Below are positions 1-8,885 of a stretch of 64,000 nucleotides of DNA, piece after piece. The DNA is taken from NCBI GenBank assembly GCA_900544685.1, contig UQWA01000013.1, positions 9,794 through 73,793 of the forward strand, given 5' to 3'. Numbering within the stretch: the first letter of the stretch is position 1; the number at the start of each line of letters is the position of its first letter. Origin of the DNA: an uncultured Lachnospiraceae bacterium (GTDB taxonomy: Bacteria; Bacillota; Clostridia; Lachnospirales; Lachnospiraceae). A program made the translations under genes and the position numbers. The notes under the pieces are model-generated. The model saw nothing but the letters and a program-made list of their open reading frames with translations, did no database searches and had not been told where the DNA came from.

Positions 1-207
1 GAGAGCTCTCTGATGTTTTGCACATGTTCCTGTGATTCTTCTTGGAAGGATTTTTCCTCTTTCAGAAACGTATTTCTTTAATTTGGCTGTATCCTTGTAG
101 TTAATTTCATTATTTTCTTTACCGCAGAATACACAAACTTTTTTTCTTCTGCGTCCGCCTCTTCTCTTCATTGGAGAGTCGCTTCTATCACTTCTATTGT
201 AAGCCAT
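1..207 (-). CDS. rpsR: 30S ribosomal protein S18 (C-terminus cut by window edge)
   Basis: Ribosomal protein of the small-subunit platform, which binds next to S6. The 69 visible codons start at an ATG (205-207) preceded by an AGGAGGT-like ribosome site. They carry the basic N-terminus (MKRRGGRRRKK), then VCVFCGKEN and the S18 core LKKYVSERGKILPRRITGTC. The reading frame runs off the left edge after AKHQRAL, so the last few residues are missing. It is the third gene of the usual rpsF-ssb-rpsR operon and lies 23 bp after ssb. Identification is by direct reading of the family signature. Confidence 0.96.
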   Translation of the reverse strand, partial: MAYNRSDRSDSPMKRRGGRRRKKVCVFCGKENNEINYKDTAKLKKYVSERGKILPRRITGTCAKHQRAL

Positions 208-230
208 GATTCTTACCTCCTATCGAAATT

Positions 231-680
231 CTAGTTAAACGGCAGCTCCTCATCGATACCATCCGGTATATTCATGAATCCGTCTCCTGCTGCGGCACTA
301 GGTGTCGGTCTGCTCGGTGACGGTGCTGCACTATAGCCGCCTTCTGATACTCCGGATGCATTCTTGCTCTCAGCGAATTCCTGTTCTTCTACAACAACGT
401 CTGTTGTGTAGACCTTCATTCCGTCCTTATTGGTATAGCTTCCTGTCTGGATACGACCGGTAATCGCGATCTTGATTCCCTGACGGAAATACTTCTCTGC
501 AAATTCTGCGCTTCTACCGAATGCAACACACTGGATAAAGTCTGCGGTTGCCTCTCCATCACGTTTAAATCTGCGGTCTACAGCCAATGTATATCTTGCT
601 ACTGCGGTAGCATTCTCGCCTGCTGAGTAACGAACTTCCGGGTCTCTCGTTAAACGACCCATTAAAATGACTTTATTCAT
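231..680 (-). CDS. ssb: Single-stranded DNA-binding protein
   Basis: Binds single-stranded DNA during replication, recombination and repair. The 149 residues show an N-terminal OB fold (MNKVILMGRLTRDPEVRY, then VDRRF, DFIQCVAFG and a GRIQTGSY segment up to about residue 105). A Ser/Pro/Ala-rich linker follows, and the acidic tail EELPFN is the normal docking tip for partner proteins. It is the middle gene of rpsF-ssb-rpsR, 15 bp after rpsF. Length and tail are standard for a housekeeping Ssb. Confidence 0.97.
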   Translation of the reverse strand: MNKVILMGRLTRDPEVRYSAGENATAVARYTLAVDRRFKRDGEATADFIQCVAFGRSAEFAEKYFRQGIKIAITGRIQTGSYTNKDGMKVYTTDVVVEEQEFAESKNASGVSEGGYSAAPSPSRPTPSAAAGDGFMNIPDGIDEELPFN

Positions 681-695
681 TCTGATCTCCTCTTA

Positions 696-983
696 TTATG
701 CGTCCTGTCTAACACACAAATATCTGAGAACGTTTTCCATAATACGAACATGTCTTTCCAGTTCTGCCGGGCAAGTAGCCTCTGCGTCAAACTGAATGAA
801 ATAGTAAAAACCTTCGCTCATTTTCTGAATGTCGTAAGCAAGTTTCTTCTTACCCCATTCGTCAACATTCGTAATTGTACCGCCAAAACGTGTAATATAC
901 TCTTTTACTTTTTCTACGGTAGCTGTTCTTGCGTCGTCCTCAAGCTTTGCGCTGACAACAACTGCTAATTCATACTTGTTCAT
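696..983 (-). CDS. rpsF: 30S ribosomal protein S6
   Basis: Small-subunit ribosomal protein that pairs with S18 on 16S rRNA. The open frame extends further upstream (to 1088), but I choose the ATG at 981-983. It is directly preceded by a strong AGGAGGTGC site, and the protein then begins MNKYELAVVVSAKLEDD as in other S6 proteins. The product has 95 residues, with the typical FGGTITNVDEWGKKKLAY and FYYFIQFDA segments. It is first gene of the rpsF-ssb-rpsR operon, whose promoter should lie in 984-1140. Confidence 0.96.
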   Translation of the reverse strand: MNKYELAVVVSAKLEDDARTATVEKVKEYITRFGGTITNVDEWGKKKLAYDIQKMSEGFYYFIQFDAEATCPAELERHVRIMENVLRYLCVRQDA

Positions 984-1142
984 GCGTTTTGCACCTCCTT
1001 GTGGTCTCTGGCCCCTTTCCGAAAAAGGAGCAAGGAATTGAAATATATCACGAATATATACTTTAGCACAGAAAGTGCCTGAAATCAAGCACTTTCTGTA
1101 AAAAACGAATATTGTTTTGATAAAACAGTTATTCCGTGTCTC

Positions 1143-1772
1143 TTATTTAAACACGATATTTATATACTGTGTACGTTTCAGTTTCGTATTCTCTGCACAT
1201 ATCCAAAGATAAAATCCTTTTCCCCCGGATATCTTCACAGATCCACCGTTCTTTAATGCCTTGTCCATATCCCAGTTTCTCTGTGAATAAGATAGTGTTC
1301 TCAATTTCCATCCTTTTTTCAGATTGAGTTTTATTTTCTGCTTTTTGTTCTGGTATTTGGAATAACTCAAGTATATAGTAGTTGCTTTATTGAAGCGATT
1401 TCCTTTTATTGTTGTCTTTCCAATTTTTACAGATGAAATCGGATTTTCATATTTCAGAATCGTAAGTTTTGTTTTATAGGTTTTCTTTCTAATCTTGGTT
1501 GTAATGGTTACCTTACCAGGCTTTTTTGCATGAACCCAGATTACACCTTTTTTTACTTTCACTGTCGCAATTTTTGTATTACTGGATTTTACAGTTGCAT
1601 TCGCCTTTCCTATTGATCCGATATTATAATCTTCATAAGAACCCGGAATTAACAGATTCGTCTCGCTTGTATGTATGTCATAATAAGGTTCTTCTGCCAT
1701 TACCGGAATGGCTGTTACCATAATCATTACTGCCAGTAACAGTGATATTACTTTTTTCATTATATTTTTCAT
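1143..1772 (-). CDS. Secreted protein with a bacterial Ig-like (Big2-type) domain
   Basis: No function is assigned. The 209 residues begin with a clear Sec signal peptide (MKNIMKKVISLLLAVMIMV, cleavage probably after PVMA). Residues about 45-105 read like a Big2-type Ig-like repeat: SSNTKIATVK, then AKKPGKVTITTKI and TYKTKLTIL. The C-terminal half is rich in Lys, Thr and Gly with aromatic residues and could be a second beta domain. There is no LPXTG motif and no membrane anchor, so it is probably released or loosely bound to the wall. It stands alone, with about 120 bp of AT-rich sequence upstream. Confidence 0.6.
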   Translation of the reverse strand: MKNIMKKVISLLLAVMIMVTAIPVMAEEPYYDIHTSETNLLIPGSYEDYNIGSIGKANATVKSSNTKIATVKVKKGVIWVHAKKPGKVTITTKIRKKTYKTKLTILKYENPISSVKIGKTTIKGNRFNKATTIYLSYSKYQNKKQKIKLNLKKGWKLRTLSYSQRNWDMDKALKNGGSVKISGGKGFYLWICAENTKLKRTQYINIVFK

Positions 1773-1894
1773 ACTATTTCTTACCTTCCTATATTATATT
1801 ATTGTACATTGTCAGAAAAATTTCCTTCTGGTATCTGTCCCAAAATAATGCAGCTATAATATTTTTTTCATAACCATTTCCCTTTCCCTTTCTT

Positions 1895-2092
1895 TTATAC
1901 TTTTTTTGTCAACCCTCTGGTATTTTTCTCTACCAGCTTCCGGGGGACCATAACCTGATGCCCGCATCCCTGGCACTTCAGTCGGAAATCTGCTCCCACT
2001 CTCAGGATTTCCCACTCCTGGCTGCCACATGGATGGGGCTTTTTCAGTTTTACGATGTCCCCTACGTCATACTGTAAACGCTCCATTTTCAC
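1895..2092 (-). CDS. DUF951 family protein
   Basis: A 65-residue protein of a conserved Bacillota family with no settled function. The family pattern is visible: VGDIVKLKKPHPCGSQEWEI, then RVGADFRLKCQGCGHQVMV and PRKLVEK. The three cysteines (Cys in HPCGS and the CQGC pair) suggest metal binding or a small SH3-like/zinc-ribbon fold, which is an inference. It lies 6 bp after the sirtuin gene on the same strand and is probably co-transcribed with it. Confidence 0.85.
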   Translation of the reverse strand: MKMERLQYDVGDIVKLKKPHPCGSQEWEILRVGADFRLKCQGCGHQVMVPRKLVEKNTRGLTKKV

Positions 2093-2098
2093 CTCCTG

Positions 2099-2824
2099 CT
2101 ATTTAATTTCAATACTTTCAAATACTTTTCCTATGCTGTCCTGGATCACCAAATCCGCATTTTTATCTCTGGACGTTACGTTCTTGTTGATCACCACCAG
2201 ATGTTTGCCACGGAAGTAATCAATCAGTCCTGCTGCCGGATAGACCACCAGTGAGGTTCCGCCAATAATCAGTACCTCTGCCTGAGAGATGTACTCCACG
2301 GACTTGCGCAATGTGTAATCATCTAAGCCTTCTTCATATAGTACTACATCTGGCTTAATGGTTCCGCCACAGGTACAGGTCGGCACGCCTTCTGCATGAA
2401 GCATATATTCCGCATCATAGGACTTATGGCACTTCATGCAGTAATTGCGCAGGACGCTTCCGTGAAGTTCCAGCACTTCCCTGCTGCCTGCTGCCTGATG
2501 AAGCCCGTCAATATTCTGGGTAATCACTGCCTGCACATGTCCCTGTGCTTCCCACTGTGCCAGACGCTTGTGTGCCATATTGGGTTTTGCCTCCGGGCAC
2601 AGCATTTTTTTCTTATAAAAACGATAAAATTCATCTGTATGATACATGAAAAAGCTGTGACTCAGAATCGTCTCCGGCAGATAATCGTATTCCTGATGAT
2701 ACAGTCCGTCTACACTTCGAAAGTCCGGAATACCGCTCTCCGTAGAAACTCCGGCTCCACCAAAAAATACTACTTTATGACTCTCCTGAATCCACTTCTG
2801 TAAAGTCTCAATTTCTTTTCCCAT
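2099..2824 (-). CDS. cobB: NAD-dependent protein deacylase (sirtuin)
   Basis: Removes acyl groups from lysine using NAD, giving nicotinamide and O-acyl-ADP-ribose. Visible motifs: the NAD loop GAGVSTESGIPDFRS, the ribose site QNIDGLHQAAG, the catalytic His in LELHGS, a zinc knuckle CMKCHKSYD...CTCGG, and GGTSLVVYPAAGL near the C-terminus. An upstream in-frame start exists at 2857, but I prefer the ATG at 2822-2824 because AGAAGGAA lies 7-8 bases before it and sirtuins start close to this point. The product has 241 residues. The gene follows srtB and precedes DUF951. Confidence 0.93.
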   Translation of the reverse strand: MGKEIETLQKWIQESHKVVFFGGAGVSTESGIPDFRSVDGLYHQEYDYLPETILSHSFFMYHTDEFYRFYKKKMLCPEAKPNMAHKRLAQWEAQGHVQAVITQNIDGLHQAAGSREVLELHGSVLRNYCMKCHKSYDAEYMLHAEGVPTCTCGGTIKPDVVLYEEGLDDYTLRKSVEYISQAEVLIIGGTSLVVYPAAGLIDYFRGKHLVVINKNVTSRDKNADLVIQDSIGKVFESIEIK

Positions 2825-2865
2825 GTATGATTCCTTCTTTCTTACCTTAAAACTCATAAATCTTA

Positions 2866-3780
2866 TTATGAATTACTTTCCGCTCCTGCTTCTGTTTCGT
2901 ATCCGTCAGCCTTTGGCACAGCCTGATAGGTTCTGACTCGCTTTCCCTGTACAATAAATCGTGTTGCCTCATTACCTGTACAGGTAGACAGGGTCACTAC
3001 CGTATCCGTATAATCCACATCTACGCCGGTATCATATAATGACTGATCCTGTGCATGGTAGATGAATTCCTGGAAGTCTTCTTTATCCCGGAAGGTAATC
3101 TGATAGTCCTGACCAAATTTGTCTACTTCTGCGCATGAAAAAATCTCGTATTTATAAATTCTGGTCGGTGTATAGATCCAGAAATACGGACTCTTTTTAT
3201 ATACTTCCTGATCACGGTAATTCTTCAGGCTGCCAAACATAGAACCATTTTTCATGTTATGGCCATATACAATGGTATTACGCTGTCCAAAGTTACTCTT
3301 ATTCATATAATCCATGAAAATAGAACCTGCAAAATTATCGGTTCTCTGGAATGTACGATGCAGATAATAATCATTATCTTCTCCCTGAACAATCGGATAA
3401 TTGATGGTATCAACCGCTTCCATCTCCAGCCAGCCAATCACATCCGGGTTAATTTCCTGCAGACTGTCAAAATCAATGGGATTTTCCATGTTCTCAAACC
3501 GGCTGCTGCCACTGTGTTCTGTCAGCTCCGCATCTCCCCACTCATCTCCCATGGTATCATTCGCATCCATGGTATCTTCCAGTCCTTCTGTGACTTTTTC
3601 ATTGTCCGCATATTCTTCCAGTGCTGTGTATTCATCCACTCCGGTCTTATAGTCCAGATAAATCGTCACCAGCTTCCATGCGGCAAAACAGAAAATACCA
3701 ATTGCAATCAGCAAAATCAACGTACTGATTACATTCCCGATCCCGCCTTTTTTCTTCTGCCGCCGTCTTCGTCCTGCCAT
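2866..3780 (-). CDS. srtB: Class B sortase
   Basis: Membrane-anchored transpeptidase that attaches surface proteins to the cell wall. The 304 residues start with a very basic stretch (MAGRRRRQKKKGG) and one membrane helix (about 15-42). An acidic linker follows, then the SrtB catalytic domain with YGHNMKNGSMFGSL (catalytic His), TLSTC (Cys near residue 267) and RFIVQGKRV (Arg). The C-terminus is a short acidic tail. It sits between a VanS-like kinase and a sirtuin on the same strand. No sortase substrate with a sorting signal is visible in this window, so the target is unknown. Confidence 0.93.
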   Translation of the reverse strand: MAGRRRRQKKKGGIGNVISTLILLIAIGIFCFAAWKLVTIYLDYKTGVDEYTALEEYADNEKVTEGLEDTMDANDTMGDEWGDAELTEHSGSSRFENMENPIDFDSLQEINPDVIGWLEMEAVDTINYPIVQGEDNDYYLHRTFQRTDNFAGSIFMDYMNKSNFGQRNTIVYGHNMKNGSMFGSLKNYRDQEVYKKSPYFWIYTPTRIYKYEIFSCAEVDKFGQDYQITFRDKEDFQEFIYHAQDQSLYDTGVDVDYTDTVVTLSTCTGNEATRFIVQGKRVRTYQAVPKADGYETEAGAESNS

Positions 3781-3792
3781 ATACTACCCTCC

Positions 3793-5049
3793 TTACACTT
3801 TTCTCCGATTCTTTTTTCCACTTTCTGACTTCTTATTTGTTCCAAATCTCTGATGTCTGGTCATTGGATCCTCTTCTTTTGGTGGTTCCGGTGCCTGCAC
3901 TTTCTGCGTCGGGTTACTGATTCCCGGAAGCATAACTGTAAATGTGGTACATTCCCAGTCACTTGCTGCCTCGATGATACCACCATGCAGTTCTACGATT
4001 CGCTTGGCAATGGACAATCCCAGCCCGGATCCACCGGTCTGGCTGGATCTGGCATTGTCCACACGATAGAATTTTTCAAAAATAGTTTTCAGACTCTGCT
4101 CCGGTATCTCATGTCCCTGATTTTTGAACGTAATAACAATATCCTGTCCTTTAGCTCTTGCCTCAATCTGAATCTCTGTATCTGTATAGCTGTAGGCTAT
4201 GGCATTTCTCAGTAGATTATCAAATACACGGGCAAGCTTGTCCGGATCTCCCAGTACCATAAGATCATCATCTGTCTCTACGGAACATGTCAGATACTTT
4301 GCTCTCAGCACACCATAGCTTTCATCTGCAAGCTGTTCCAGCATCATAGACAGATTCAACTGCTCCTTCTCCAGCACAATATCCTGCAGGTTGTATTTGG
4401 TGATCTCAAAAAATTCATTGATCAGCTCCCGCAGTCTTTCTGCTTTTTCCAGCGTCACATGAATATATTTCTGTCGGTCCTCGTCCGCTATGGTTTTTCT
4501 CTGATCCAGCATAGTCAGATAGGCAACCACAGAAGTTAACGGTGTTTTCAGATCATGTGCCAGATAGACTACCAGATCATTTTTCTTCTGTTCACTGATA
4601 GCAGTCTCCATCTCCTTGCGCTTCAACGTTGCCCGCAATGCCATCAGCTTATCTTCCAGCGGCTTCAGTTCCGGCACCAGCACAATCTGTTCATCATCTT
4701 CTCTCTGAATGACATCAATTGCCGCTTCCACACTGCTCAGATAATGTAGCATTCTTTTTATCAGAAGATTGTAAAAAATCAGGAACAGAATAATAAATCC
4801 CAATATCAGGAAAAAATCTTTATGATCCATGAAAATCCTGCCGTACCACTCATTGGCTGTCACAGCATCCATATTGGTACTGGTAAAAATCCCCATAATC
4901 AGATTCGTAAACAGGTCCTGAAAGATACCATCAATAAAAAAATGGACAATCCCCTCCCCTATGACCAGTGTCAGAAATGCCACCAGACCTGTACGAATCA
5001 GAATTGTCCTCTTTAGCTTCTTATAGTTACTTTTCAACCTTGTATCCAA
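3793..5049 (-). CDS. VanS-like sensor histidine kinase
   Basis: Membrane kinase of a two-component system. There are two membrane helices (about 16-38 and 78-98) around a short outside loop, then a linker. Next comes the dimerisation/phosphoacceptor helix with H-box LAHDLKTPLTSV, and the ATPase domain with N-box DNLLRNAIAYS, an FYRVD segment and GGSGLGLSIAKRIV. The C-terminal tail is basic and Pro-rich. The start appears to be a TTG (5049, or TTG at 5037), overlapping the end of the response regulator, which points to translational coupling. The VanS/VanR type is usually envelope-related, but no van resistance genes are nearby, so the signal is unknown. Confidence 0.9.
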   Translation of the reverse strand: MDTRLKSNYKKLKRTILIRTGLVAFLTLVIGEGIVHFFIDGIFQDLFTNLIMGIFTSTNMDAVTANEWYGRIFMDHKDFFLILGFIILFLIFYNLLIKRMLHYLSSVEAAIDVIQREDDEQIVLVPELKPLEDKLMALRATLKRKEMETAISEQKKNDLVVYLAHDLKTPLTSVVAYLTMLDQRKTIADEDRQKYIHVTLEKAERLRELINEFFEITKYNLQDIVLEKEQLNLSMMLEQLADESYGVLRAKYLTCSVETDDDLMVLGDPDKLARVFDNLLRNAIAYSYTDTEIQIEARAKGQDIVITFKNQGHEIPEQSLKTIFEKFYRVDNARSSQTGGSGLGLSIAKRIVELHGGIIEAASDWECTTFTVMLPGISNPTQKVQAPEPPKEEDPMTRHQRFGTNKKSESGKKNRRKV

Positions 5050-5722
5050 CTCCCCATACGGTCTTTATGAAATCTGTCTTTCCCATAGAACCGCCCATCT
5101 TCTCACGAAGGTGACGGATATGTACCATTACCGTATTGTTGCTCTGTTTATAATATGTCTCATGCCATACCTGTTCAAACAACTGCTCTGAGCTGATTAC
5201 CTGTCCACGGTTCTCACACAGAATCCACAGAATATCGAATTCAATGGGGGTCAGCGTCAGCTCTCGCTCATTAAACTGGCATTCATGGGTGCTGCGGTTC
5301 ATCACCAGACCACCAAAATCTATGATATCTTCCTGTGGCTTATTGCCTTCATTATACTTGGTTACACGGCGTAGTTGTGCTTTTACCCGCGCCATGAGTT
5401 CCAGAGGGTTAAACGGCTTTTCAATATAATCATCTGCCCCCAGGGTCAATCCTGTGATCTTGTCCATGTATTCGGTCTTTGCTGTCAGCATAATCACAGG
5501 AAACATATACTTTTCTCTGATTTTCTGTAAAATCGTAAATCCATCAATGTCCGGAAGCATCACATCCAGGATGGCGAGAGAAGGTTTCTCCTTCTCTACC
5601 GCCTCCAGAGCATCTTTTCCATTGTAGCATTTGACCACTTCAAAATTCTCATTCTGAAGATACAGTCCGATGACGTCGGCGATTTCCCGCTCATCATCCA
5701 CTACGAGTATCTTATCCGACAT
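5027..5722 (-). CDS. OmpR/VanR-family response regulator
   Basis: DNA-binding partner of the adjacent kinase. The 231 residues hold a receiver domain (DDEREIADVIGLYL, phosphoacceptor Asp in LAILDVMLPDIDG, the switch Lys in IEKPFNPLEL) and a C-terminal winged helix (LTLTPIEFDILWILCEN, TVMVHIRHLREKMG, IKTVWGVGYKVEK). It overlaps the kinase start by about 20 bases. The downstream sortase gene may belong to the same transcript, since the gap between kinase and srtB is only 12 bp; that would make srtB a possible target. Confidence 0.95.
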   Translation of the reverse strand: MSDKILVVDDEREIADVIGLYLQNENFEVVKCYNGKDALEAVEKEKPSLAILDVMLPDIDGFTILQKIREKYMFPVIMLTAKTEYMDKITGLTLGADDYIEKPFNPLELMARVKAQLRRVTKYNEGNKPQEDIIDFGGLVMNRSTHECQFNERELTLTPIEFDILWILCENRGQVISSEQLFEQVWHETYYKQSNNTVMVHIRHLREKMGGSMGKTDFIKTVWGVGYKVEK

Positions 5723-5758
5723 AACTTCCTCTTCTTTCTTTTCGCTGTGAATCGTAAA

Positions 5759-7150
5759 TTATAATTCACAATTACCCACTGTTCTTGGGAATGGGATGGC
5801 ATCTCTGATATTTGCCACACCTGTCAGATACATGACGCATCTTTCAAATCCCAGACCGAATCCTGCATGACGGGTGGAACCGTACTTACGCAGATCCAGA
5901 TAGAACTTGTAATCTTCTTCTTTCATTCCCAGTTCATTCATACGAGCCAGAAGCTTGTCGTAATCATCCTCTCTCTGAGAACCGCCGATGATCTCTCCAA
6001 TACCAGGAACCAGACAGTCCATAGCAGCAACGGTCTTGCCATCTTCGTTCATCTTCATGTAGAAAGCCTTGATCTCCTTCGGATAATCGGTTACAAATAC
6101 CGGTTTTTTGAAGATCTGCTCAGTCAGATATCTTTCATGCTCGGTCTGCAGGTCGCATCCCCAGCTTACCTTGTAATCAAAATTGTCATTGTTCTTTTCC
6201 AGAATCTCAATAGCTTCTGTGTAAGTTACATGACCAAAATCTGAAGATACTACGCCGTTCAGACGGTCAATCAGTCCCTTGTCCACAAAGTTGTTGAAAA
6301 ATGCCATCTCTTCCGGTGCATTCTCCATCACGTAACGGATAACATATTTCAGCATGGATTCTGCCAGTACCATATCATCCTTCAGATCTGCAAATGCGAT
6401 CTCCGGCTCGATCATCCAGAACTCTGCTGCATGACGTGCAGTGTTAGAGTTCTCTGCACGGAAAGTCGGTCCAAATGTATAGACATTGCGGAATGCCTGT
6501 GCAAAAGTCTCTGCATTTAACTGGCCGCTTACGGTCAGGTTCGTGGATTTGCCAAAGAAATCCTGTGTATAATCTACTTTTCCATCCTCTGTCATCGGCA
6601 CATTCTTCAGATCCAGTGTTGTTACCTGGAACATCTCGCCGGCACCTTCACAGTCACTTCCTGTGATCAGTGGTGTGTGTACGTATACGAAATCTCTCTC
6701 CTGAAAGAACTTATGAATCGCATAAGCAGCCAGGGAACGTACACGGAAAGTGGCCTGGAACATATTGGTGCGTGGACGCAGATGGGAAATTGTTCTTAAA
6801 AATTCCACGCTGTGTCTCTTCTTCTGTAATGGATAATCCGGTGCAGAAGTTCCTTCCACTTCTACGGAAACTGCCTGAATCTCAAAAGGCTGCTTTGCCT
6901 GTGGAGTAGGCACCAGTGTTCCCTTAACGATCACGGCTGCACCTACGTTCAGCTTGCAGATGTCTGCAAAATTCTCCAGCTTGTCCGCAAACACTACCTG
7001 CAGTGTCTCAAAAAATGTACCATCATGAAGTACCAGGAATCCAAATGTCTTAGAATCACGAATGCTTCTTACCCATCCGCCTACGGTTACTTCCTGATTC
7101 AGGTACTGTTCTCTATTTCTATAGATTTCTCTTACTGTAATCAAGTCCAT
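5759..7150 (-). CDS. asnS: Asparagine-tRNA ligase
   Basis: Charges tRNA-Asn with asparagine. The 463 residues carry an N-terminal OB anticodon-binding domain (VGGWVRSIRDSKTFGFLVL) and a class II catalytic core. Motif 2 is FRAENSNTARHAAEF followed by WMIEPE, and motif 3 is GFGLGFERCVMYLTG. The AsnRS-type length and the FRAENSNTARHAAEFWMIEPE region separate it from AspRS. A good ribosome site (AAAGGAG) precedes the ATG. No T-box leader is visible in the short upstream space. Confidence 0.96.
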   Translation of the reverse strand: MDLITVREIYRNREQYLNQEVTVGGWVRSIRDSKTFGFLVLHDGTFFETLQVVFADKLENFADICKLNVGAAVIVKGTLVPTPQAKQPFEIQAVSVEVEGTSAPDYPLQKKRHSVEFLRTISHLRPRTNMFQATFRVRSLAAYAIHKFFQERDFVYVHTPLITGSDCEGAGEMFQVTTLDLKNVPMTEDGKVDYTQDFFGKSTNLTVSGQLNAETFAQAFRNVYTFGPTFRAENSNTARHAAEFWMIEPEIAFADLKDDMVLAESMLKYVIRYVMENAPEEMAFFNNFVDKGLIDRLNGVVSSDFGHVTYTEAIEILEKNNDNFDYKVSWGCDLQTEHERYLTEQIFKKPVFVTDYPKEIKAFYMKMNEDGKTVAAMDCLVPGIGEIIGGSQREDDYDKLLARMNELGMKEEDYKFYLDLRKYGSTRHAGFGLGFERCVMYLTGVANIRDAIPFPRTVGNCEL

Positions 7151-7375
7151 ATCTCCATACTCCTTTAATTTGCATACTTAAAATTAGTATATCCTATTCT
7201 GAAATATGGTGCAAGATGAATTACACCAACTTTCCCGCATTCTGTTAAAAATTTTGTTTGTGGTCAACCGGTTTTAATTTCTGTTTTTTATATTTATAAT
7301 TTCTACAAACGCCTTTATTATCTGTATTTTTCATTATTCTCATTCATAATTTCCAAGTTTTTTCATGATTTCATA

Positions 7376-7404
7376 TTGAAATTCAAAAAGGATCAGTATA
7401 TACT
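7376..7404 (+). promoter_or_regulatory. Promoter of the ureidoglycine aminotransferase gene, with a palindrome at the -10
   Basis: The 338 bp between asnS and pucG hold no gene. A vegetative promoter is readable: TTGAAA (7376-7381), a 17-base spacer and TATACT (7399-7404), giving a leader of about 80 bases with a small TCCGG/CCGGA hairpin at 7417-7436. The -10 lies in AGTATATACT (a perfect 10-base palindrome at 7395-7404), within a wider GGAT...ATCC symmetry. That is a plausible regulator site, but there is no direct proof. Confidence 0.6.
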
Positions 7405-7488
7405 ATCCATAAAATGATCCGGGCAGCTTTTCCGGAACACATGTTATGAGCACTATACATTTATATAACAAGATAAAGGAGTATTATT

Positions 7489-8721
7489 ATGAAGACTTTT
7501 AAAGAAATCAATCCTTCTCCTCGTACACTGATGACACCAGGTCCTGTTGAAGCAGATCCTCGTGTATTAAAGGCTATGTCCTCTCATATCCTCGGTCAGT
7601 TTGACCCGGAATTCACTGATCTGATGGCTGAGACTCAGGAAATGGCACGTATCCTGTTCCAGACAGAGAACAAACAGACTTACTGTGTAGATACCACTTC
7701 CCGTGGTGGTCTGGAAGCAGTTCTGACCGGCGCTATCTGCCCAGGTGATAAGGTTCTGATCCCTGCATTCGGACGTTTCGGATACCTGCTCAGCGAGATT
7801 CTGGAAAGATGCGGTGCAGACATTACACTTCTGGAAAGAGAATGGGGAACTGTTTTTGATCCGGAAGAAATCGAAGAAGAATTAAAGAAGGGCGGCTACA
7901 AAGCGGTTGCCTGCATCCATGGTGAAACTTCTACTTCCATGATGCAGCCAATGGAAGAGCTGGGTAAGATCTGTAAGAAATATGATGCTCTGCTGATCGT
8001 TGATACCGTTGCTACCATGGGTGGCGTTGATATCCCGGTTGATAAATGGGGAATTGATGGATGTATCGCAGGTACTCAGAAATGTATCTCCGCACCATCC
8101 GGATCTGCACTGATCACATACAATGATAAGATCTCCAAGATCGTAAATGAAAGAAAGAAAGTTGAAAAAGGTATCCGTACCAGCAGTGATATTGATGGTA
8201 CTCTTCCACAGATTCCAAGTAACTACCTGGATATCGCACAGTTGGAAGATTACTGGAGCCCACGTCACCTGAACCACCATACAGAAGCAACTTCCATGCA
8301 GTACGCTGTTCATGAAGCACTTCGCTGCATCATGCTGGAAGGTCTGCAGGAACGTTTTGCACGTCATGCTCTGAATGACAAGGCTCTGTGCGCAGGTCTG
8401 CAGGCAATGGGTCTGAAGATCTTCGGTGATCTGAAACACAAAATGCCATGTGTAACTGCTATCTGCATCCCGGAAGGCATTGACGGACCGACTCTTCGTG
8501 GACAGGCTCTGCGTGACTTCGGTATCGAGATGGCCACTTCCTTCGGTCCTCTGGATGGCAAGATCATCCGTATCGGTAACATGGGTTATTCAAGCCAGAA
8601 GAGAAACATCCTCTTCACTTTAGGTGCTATCGAAGCAGTCCTGATCGACAACGGCGTAAAAGTACCGGCCGGCGAAGCAGTTGCTGCAGCACTTCAGGTT
8701 TACAAAGAAAATGTAAAATAA
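7489..8721 (+). CDS. pucG: (S)-ureidoglycine-glyoxylate aminotransferase
   Basis: PLP enzyme that moves the amino group of ureidoglycine to glyoxylate, giving oxalurate (N-carbamoyl-2-oxoglycine) and glycine. The 410 residues show the class V aminotransferase fold: TPGPVEADPRVL at the N-terminus, the PLP aspartate in IVDTVATMGG (Asp172) and the Schiff-base lysine in AGTQKCISAPSG (Lys198). It resembles PucG more than serine-glyoxylate enzymes, and the context supports this, since allantoinase, allantoate amidohydrolase, oxamate carbamoyltransferase and carbamate kinase genes all lie in the window. Its product oxalurate is the substrate of AllFGH. A strong RBS (AAAGGAG) precedes the ATG. It is alone on the plus strand with its own promoter and terminator. 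Confidence 0.85.
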   Translation: MKTFKEINPSPRTLMTPGPVEADPRVLKAMSSHILGQFDPEFTDLMAETQEMARILFQTENKQTYCVDTTSRGGLEAVLTGAICPGDKVLIPAFGRFGYLLSEILERCGADITLLEREWGTVFDPEEIEEELKKGGYKAVACIHGETSTSMMQPMEELGKICKKYDALLIVDTVATMGGVDIPVDKWGIDGCIAGTQKCISAPSGSALITYNDKISKIVNERKKVEKGIRTSSDIDGTLPQIPSNYLDIAQLEDYWSPRHLNHHTEATSMQYAVHEALRCIMLEGLQERFARHALNDKALCAGLQAMGLKIFGDLKHKMPCVTAICIPEGIDGPTLRGQALRDFGIEMATSFGPLDGKIIRIGNMGYSSQKRNILFTLGAIEAVLIDNGVKVPAGEAVAAALQVYKENVK

Positions 8722-8745
8722 TTTGTCATAACTACTCACACAGAA

Positions 8746-8781
8746 AAATCCGGGTGACTTTTAAATCCCCCGGATTTTTTT
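8746..8781 (+). terminator. Intrinsic terminator of pucG
   Basis: Stem AAATCCGGG/CCCGGATTT with an 11-14 base loop followed by a run of seven T, starting 25 bases after the pucG stop codon. Confidence 0.85.
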
Positions 8782-8834
8782 ATTTACGCGAGCAACAAGC
8801 CAAAGTCTGTGCTTGCACAAGACCTTGGCGACTG

Positions 8835-8885
8835 CCGCGATAACTTGAGAAACTCGCGGAGCGTGTTTCTCATAGTTTTGCATGA
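8835..8885. repeat. Short inverted-repeat element at the broken end of DUF4317
   Basis: Read on the minus strand, GAGAAAC and GTTTCTC flank an 11-base GC-rich loop. The start of this element, CTATGAGAAACAC, also occurs at 45782-45794, where it overlaps the stop of another gene and again forms a hairpin. This suggests a small dispersed palindromic repeat, but two copies in one window is limited support. Confidence 0.4.

Noticed and set aside
3793..5722. Vancomycin-resistance regulatory pair
   Set aside because: The kinase and regulator are VanSR-like in sequence, but no vanH/A/X-type genes are near; they are a general envelope-type two-component system.
7151..7488. T-box or purine riboswitch between asnS and pucG
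   Set aside because: No T-box sequence and no purine-aptamer core could be found; only a promoter, a palindrome and a small hairpin.
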